From Eubacteriales bacterium (lineage in GTDB: Bacteria; Bacillota; Clostridia; Oscillospirales; Oscillospiraceae): DNA of 62,870 bases. Below are positions 59,543-62,870 of this stretch, one piece after another (the first letter of the stretch is position 1; each line of letters starts with the position of its first letter). The notes under the pieces were generated by a model, which worked only from the letters and a program-made list of their open reading frames with translations, had not been told where the DNA came from and searched no databases. The translations under genes and the position numbers were made by a program. The stretch spans positions 101,902 through 164,771 of the forward strand of contig JAUNQI010000001.1 in NCBI GenBank assembly GCA_030536255.1, written 5' to 3'.

Positions 59543-60421
59543 TCAGCTTTCGGCATGCACAGCGGATTTTTCCGGAAGCTGGGCAAGAATAATCGCAGCA
59601 GTCATCAATAAGCATCCGAAAAGCTCACGTCCGGAAAGCTTTTCTCCCAGAAGAACCATTCCTCCCAACAAAGCGAATACAGATTCCAGGCTCAGAAGCA
59701 GCGTTACAATTGTAGCGTTTCCTCCTTTTTGAGCAAAGATCTGCAAAGTATATGCTACACAGCTTGAAAACAACGCCACATACAAAAGCTGCCATATACA
59801 AAAGCTGAACGCCTGAATACTTACAGACTCAAAAACTAAAGAACAGATGAGCGACAATAAACCATTTATCAGAAACTGACCAGCGGAAAGAGCAACCGGG
59901 TGAATCTTTTCCGAAAAAGAATCTACCCCAAGGATCTGCACTGCAAACATAACTGCGCAGAACAGGAGGGCAAGATCAGCTATCCCTACTGAAAAATCAC
60001 CGCTTACACATAGAAAGAACAGGCCAGCCACAGCGATTACTACAGCCACCCATATCCTTCCCGAAATTCGTTTCTTCAGAAAAACTGTACTGAAGAGCGG
60101 AACAAGGACTATATAAAGCGCTGTAATAAACCCTGATTTCCCCGCGGAGGTTTCTCCTATGCCAAACTGCTGAGCATTTGTCGCAAGGAACAGTGCTGTT
60201 CCGCAAAGCAGAGACGCTCTTATCAAATCTTTTCTGTTTCCCGCCTTAATATGCAGGAGGACACAGGCCAGTGAAAGGACTGCAAAGGAGAGGAGTCCCC
60301 TGAATGCATTTACAGCAAAAGCAGGAAGATATCTGCTGCATACGCTTTGCGCGGAAAATGCTGTACCCCAGATTACAGCCGCAAGAATCGGAAACAGCGT
60401 ATGCTGAACGAAGTGCTTCAT
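59543..60421 (-). CDS. DMT-superfamily transporter (EamA family)
   Basis: 292 residues, ten hydrophobic segments in two repeats of five. Typical motifs are AAVIWGTAFSAQSVCSRYLP at the start, ATNAQQFGIGETSAGKSGFI, and LLSLESVFALLGGMVLLGEKL in the second repeat. EamA proteins export metabolites or amino acids; the substrate cannot be told. GGGAG precedes the ATG. The GGDEF/EAL gene starts 41 bases after its stop, so they may share the promoter at 60458-60486. Confidence 0.9.
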   Translation of the reverse strand: MKHFVQHTLFPILAAVIWGTAFSAQSVCSRYLPAFAVNAFRGLLSFAVLSLACVLLHIKAGNRKDLIRASLLCGTALFLATNAQQFGIGETSAGKSGFITALYIVLVPLFSTVFLKKRISGRIWVAVVIAVAGLFFLCVSGDFSVGIADLALLFCAVMFAVQILGVDSFSEKIHPVALSAGQFLINGLLSLICSLVFESVSIQAFSFCIWQLLYVALFSSCVAYTLQIFAQKGGNATIVTLLLSLESVFALLGGMVLLGEKLSGRELFGCLLMTAAIILAQLPEKSAVHAES

Positions 60422-60457
60422 CCGGCTGATCTCCCTTCAAAAAACAATTATTTTATT

Positions 60458-60486
60458 ATTTTAGTTTAACGGGAAACTCCTGTCAA
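60458..60486 (-). promoter_or_regulatory. Promoter of the EamA (and perhaps GGDEF/EAL) gene
   Basis: Minus-strand TTGACA (60481-60486), 17-base spacer, TAAAAT (60458-60463). Confidence 0.75.
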
Positions 60487-60521
60487 GAAACTCCGGTAAG
60501 GTTTATCAGATAAGATAAATA

Positions 60522-60550
60522 TTGTTCTTCTTTTTCCTCTATGATATATT
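60522..60550 (+). promoter_or_regulatory. Promoter of the DUF2148 gene
   Basis: TTGTTC (60522-60527), 17-base spacer, TATATT (60545-60550). Confidence 0.65.
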
Positions 60551-60594
60551 AACTTTAAACAAAAAATATAATTACATCAAATGGAGGACCAATC

Positions 60595-61128
60595 ATGAAA
60601 TACGAATCTGAACAGATCGAATGCTCTGCCGCGCTTGCAGCCGCTCAGCTCATGTGTGCCGCAGCTAGAACCGCACCGAAAACCCGGGGCATTGACAAAA
60701 TTGAAACTCTGATACTTACCGGAGAAGATCTTTCCGCTCTCGCCGATAAAATGGAAGAGATTGATGAACGAAGTAATGGAACGAACCGAACTCATTTTAC
60801 AAGAGATGCCGGCAATCTCCGTGCATCACAGGCTGTAGTTCTGATCGGTGTCAGAAAATTCTGCTACGGTCTCAACTGTGCTTACTGCGGCTTTGCAGGA
60901 TGCGAAGAATGTGAAACCGCCGGAGGAACCTGTGTTTTTAGTTCCGTCGATCTCGGAATCGCCGTAGGATCGGCTGTTTCCAAGGCAGCCGACCTCCGCG
61001 TCGATACCCGTGTGATGTATTCTATCGGAAATGCTGCCGCTGAAATGAATTATGCTGAAAAAGATATCATCTGGCTTGGAATTCCGCTCAGTATAAAAGG
61101 AAAAAGTCCTTTCTTTGACAGGAAGTAA
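60595..61128 (+). CDS. Ferredoxin-like protein of the DUF2148 family
   Basis: 177 residues, cytoplasmic. The central CYGLNCAYCGFAGCEEC stretch has the closely spaced Cys of this family, presumed to hold an iron-sulfur cluster. AARTAPKTRGIDKIETLIL near the N-terminus and AVGSAVSKAADLRVDTRVMYS near the C-terminus are family hallmarks. The role is unknown; such proteins are common in anaerobes and archaea. ATGGAGGACCAATC precedes the ATG. Transcribed alone from its own promoter, divergent from the EamA gene. Confidence 0.92.
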   Translation: MKYESEQIECSAALAAAQLMCAAARTAPKTRGIDKIETLILTGEDLSALADKMEEIDERSNGTNRTHFTRDAGNLRASQAVVLIGVRKFCYGLNCAYCGFAGCEECETAGGTCVFSSVDLGIAVGSAVSKAADLRVDTRVMYSIGNAAAEMNYAEKDIIWLGIPLSIKGKSPFFDRK

Positions 61129-61363
61129 TTGAAAGACGGAGAAAAAATAAAGTAATATACTTGCAATGATTGTAAAAAAAATTCTGTTTGTTTGTCACGG
61201 CAGGATGAAAAACGGCTCCGTTTTGCGAAGATAAGCTGTGTTATGCCATGTTTTACATGCGTGAATTACTGCAGTTTTACTGCAATTATGGGAGAACCCC
61301 AATTTGACAGAGGATAAAAAACAGAGGATCTCGCTTAATCTGCGTCGAGATCCTCTGTTTTTT
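61129..61363 (+). ncRNA. Candidate structured small RNA or long structured 3' UTR
   Basis: No protein gene is apparent between 61129 and 61478. A promoter-like pair TTGAAA (61129-61134) / TAATAT (61153-61158, 18-base spacer) is followed by sequence with nested complementarity: TTGCA...TGCAA, GTAAAA...TTTTAC, AATTC...GAATT, CAC-GGCA...TGCC...GTG, and local hairpins AAAACGG/CCGTTTT and CATGT/ACATG. It ends in a strong terminator. It could be a roughly 200-base RNA or merely the 3' end of the DUF2148 transcript. Confidence 0.4.
61316..61363. terminator. Strong bidirectional terminator downstream of DUF2148
   Basis: Perfect 18-bp stem AAAAAACAGAGGATCTCG (61316-61333) / CGAGATCCTCTGTTTTTT (61346-61363). 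From here to 61478 nothing further is seen. Confidence 0.9.
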
Positions 61364-61478
61364 GTTAATACGATTTAGGTAGTAAGGAAACCGGTGACGT
61401 ATATTTTTTATTCCAAACCTTGCGCATACAAACTGAAAGTTGTATCACTAAAAGAGAGACCGAAAAATGAAGCTACAA

Positions 61479-62204
61479 TTACAAAACTATATAATTGGTG
61501 AAAACCAGATTTGGCAGTCTTTTGGGCGGTTTTGTTGAATCATCCCATACATTCTGAAACCCTGATATTTGAAGTGTATTTTCATTTATCAATTGAATGA
61601 AATTCACACGATAGTCTGCGTGGTTATCAGTGAATTCATTTGATGAAAACGTCCGCAATATATCCAAAGCTTCTGCATCAATAACGCACCACTTTTTTTC
61701 GTATACTTGGCATACAATACGTTTAGAATCGATAGCCGTAAATCCCCAGGCTGTCGTGCGAACCTCCTTAAGAACTTCACCGGTATTCATATCCAGTAAC
61801 TGCAACGCCCTGTTATGCTGGCAACAAATCAAAGTGTCTCTGTTTGCAAAAACGCTGGTTATTCCTCTCTTACTCCTGGTTTTCCAGACTGTTGCACCGG
61901 TTCTGGCATCAAGCGCATATAAGCCCCGTTCCCATGTCTGACAAAATAAAAATCTACCATCGTAGGAAACGGTTACGCCAAACTGCTGTAAATAAGAGTT
62001 CCCACAACAATTTGCCGAAATCGTCCACTTATAGCAGTTCCCGTTCCTATATGTTACTGTTACTTCCGTTTCATCAAGCAGAACTCCATCAATGATATCA
62101 CGATGACAATATACTGACTCGATAGCACCATCGCTATATTGATATGCTCCGTCTTCGTCCTGAGTTATCGAATATTGACCGTTATGCTTTAAAAATATTC
62201 CCAA
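61479..62204 (-). CDS. PQQ/WD-like beta-propeller protein, function unknown
   Basis: About 241 residues from a TTG at 62204, chosen because GGAGGG lies seven bases upstream; a TTG at 62222 has no site. Repeated blades with the pattern LDARTGATVWKT, LDMNTGEVLKEV and IDAEALDILRTF indicate a PQQ-like beta-propeller of four or so blades, probably incomplete. There is no signal peptide or membrane segment, so it is cytoplasmic unless anchored otherwise. It lies 67 bases after the MBL-fold gene in the same direction. Partner and ligand unknown. Confidence 0.7.
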   Translation of the reverse strand: MGIFLKHNGQYSITQDEDGAYQYSDGAIESVYCHRDIIDGVLLDETEVTVTYRNGNCYKWTISANCCGNSYLQQFGVTVSYDGRFLFCQTWERGLYALDARTGATVWKTRSKRGITSVFANRDTLICCQHNRALQLLDMNTGEVLKEVRTTAWGFTAIDSKRIVCQVYEKKWCVIDAEALDILRTFSSNEFTDNHADYRVNFIQLINENTLQISGFQNVWDDSTKPPKRLPNLVFTNYIVL

Positions 62205-62271
62205 CGGTTTTCCCTCCGTCAAATTACAATATATGCGACTAACGGTTAGTGAGACAAACTGAAATTTGTCA

Positions 62272-62850
62272 TCAAATGCTTTTAGCCGGTCTGTGGGCGA
62301 AGTAAACCGTTTGGGGATTGAAGGACATGATCAGATCCCAATCGCTTTTCAAGGCCGTGCTGTTTTCATATGCATCAAGATACTCAGCCGGGTCCAAATC
62401 TCCTACGAAGCAGGATCCGTCATCTAGAATCAGCGATATGCTATCTTTGCTGTGGCTTGGTGTGTATATTATTTCCCCTGATATCCCCATCAAAGATAGG
62501 TGCCTTCTACTTTCTTCACAGGAAATAACTGTAGCATCAGATTCGTTTATTGCTCTGAAAGTCAGTTTATCTTTCGCAAAAATCTTGTCGGAAAAGTGTA
62601 CCGCCTCTTTCTGAGAATCCACCAGCAACAGATTTACGCCCTGTTCCATGAGCTGCCCGACCAGCCCCATATGGTCCGGATGGTAATGCGTTGCTATTAC
62701 ATAGCCTATATCTGATATTCTGATACCATTCTCCTTTATTGCCTTATAAAAATCAGATAAAGTTCCGGCATAGTCGGTATCAACTAACAGACCACACTGA
62801 TTACCCTGAATATAATATGTATTTGTGTTGCCGTACCTAAGTTTAATCAT
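62272..62850 (-). CDS. MBL-fold metallo-hydrolase
   Basis: 192 residues. The metallo-beta-lactamase signature HYHPDHMG binds the first metal ions, and the later TPSHSKDSISLIL and FVGDLDPAEY supply the next His and Asp ligands. Such small proteins are hydrolases of thioesters, lactones or related compounds; the reaction cannot be assigned. The ATG has only a weak binding site. Its promoter lies outside the window. Followed by the beta-propeller gene. Confidence 0.9.
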   Translation of the reverse strand: MIKLRYGNTNTYYIQGNQCGLLVDTDYAGTLSDFYKAIKENGIRISDIGYVIATHYHPDHMGLVGQLMEQGVNLLLVDSQKEAVHFSDKIFAKDKLTFRAINESDATVISCEESRRHLSLMGISGEIIYTPSHSKDSISLILDDGSCFVGDLDPAEYLDAYENSTALKSDWDLIMSFNPQTVYFAHRPAKSI

Positions 62851-62870
62851 ATAAACATCTCGCTAAATTA

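Noticed and set aside
1..62870. tRNA, rRNA, CRISPR array, insertion sequence or prophage
   Set aside because: All intergenic gaps were read; no cloverleaf, regularly spaced repeats, transposase, integrase or phage structural gene was seen. Very short or divergent elements could be missed without tools.

Overview
The window looks like a chromosomal segment of an anaerobic Firmicute of the class Clostridia, probably an Oscillospirales/Ruminococcaceae-type lineage. This rests on gene content rather than a database search: HprK, WhiA, DnaE, cysteine-containing L28/L33/S18, two BMP-type nucleoside ABC importers, ECF transporter S components, strong AGGAGG ribosome binding sites, frequent TTG/GTG starts and many intrinsic terminators. 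No rRNA, tRNA, insertion sequence, prophage or CRISPR array was seen. Gene density is high and most genes lie in short operons ending in hairpin terminators.

Layout. 1-2.7 kb (minus): rplJ-rplL behind an L10-type leader, and a udk-tdk-folT operon. 2.8-10.6 kb (plus): deoD, then a nucleoside ABC import operon (BMP binding protein, a FucI/AraA-like isomerase, ATPase, two permeases) ending in psuG. 10.8-13.4 kb: a PlsC-like acyltransferase and a GltS-type symporter. 13.5-20.2 kb: a surface-glycan cluster (GT2 glycosyltransferase, an ATP-grasp/HAD fusion, DegT aminotransferase, ECF S component, O-antigen-ligase-like protein, DUF6056-like protein). 20.2-21.4 kb: rpsF-ssb-rpsR. 21.4-23.4 kb (minus): a D,D-carboxypeptidase coupled to a DivIVA-like coiled-coil protein. 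23.5-25.3 kb: folC-ruvX. 25.3-28.1 kb (minus): two flavoproteins. 28.2-32.3 kb: a CotH kinase / VTC polyphosphate polymerase / DUF4956 cassette plus a GIY-YIG protein. 32.4-35.2 kb (minus): rarA, efp, xpt, rpmB. 35.3-46.0 kb (minus): an apparent long operon of a Pro/Thr-linker anchored protein, nth, a membrane-anchored permuted GH3-fold protein, hprK, murB, whiA and dnaE. 46.1-48.5 kb (minus): rpmG-secE-nusG-rplK-rplA with a long leader containing an internal terminator. 48.7-53.9 kb (minus): a second BMP-type ABC importer behind a guanine-class purine riboswitch. 54-62.9 kb: a membrane esterase, a tandem class II aldolase, a GGDEF/PAS/GGDEF/EAL protein, an EamA exporter, a DUF2148 ferredoxin-like protein, a possible small structured RNA, a beta-propeller protein and an MBL-fold hydrolase.

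Themes. Nucleoside and base salvage is the strongest one: udk, tdk, deoD, psuG, xpt and two nucleoside ABC systems, one under purine control. Cell-envelope functions are the second (glycan cluster, carboxypeptidase/DivIVA-like pair, murB, CotH cassette, anchored GH3). Translation genes form the third, and the usual secE-nusG-rplKA-rplJL block is split: rplKA and rplJL lie about 45 kb apart in the same orientation, each with its own regulated leader. The best candidates for something new are the leader and internal attenuator of the rpmG-secE-nusG-rplKA operon, the GH3-fold protein with a disrupted sugar-binding pocket, the ATP-grasp/HAD plus aminotransferase pair, the CotH/VTC/DUF4956 cassette and the structured RNA candidate near 61.2 kb.
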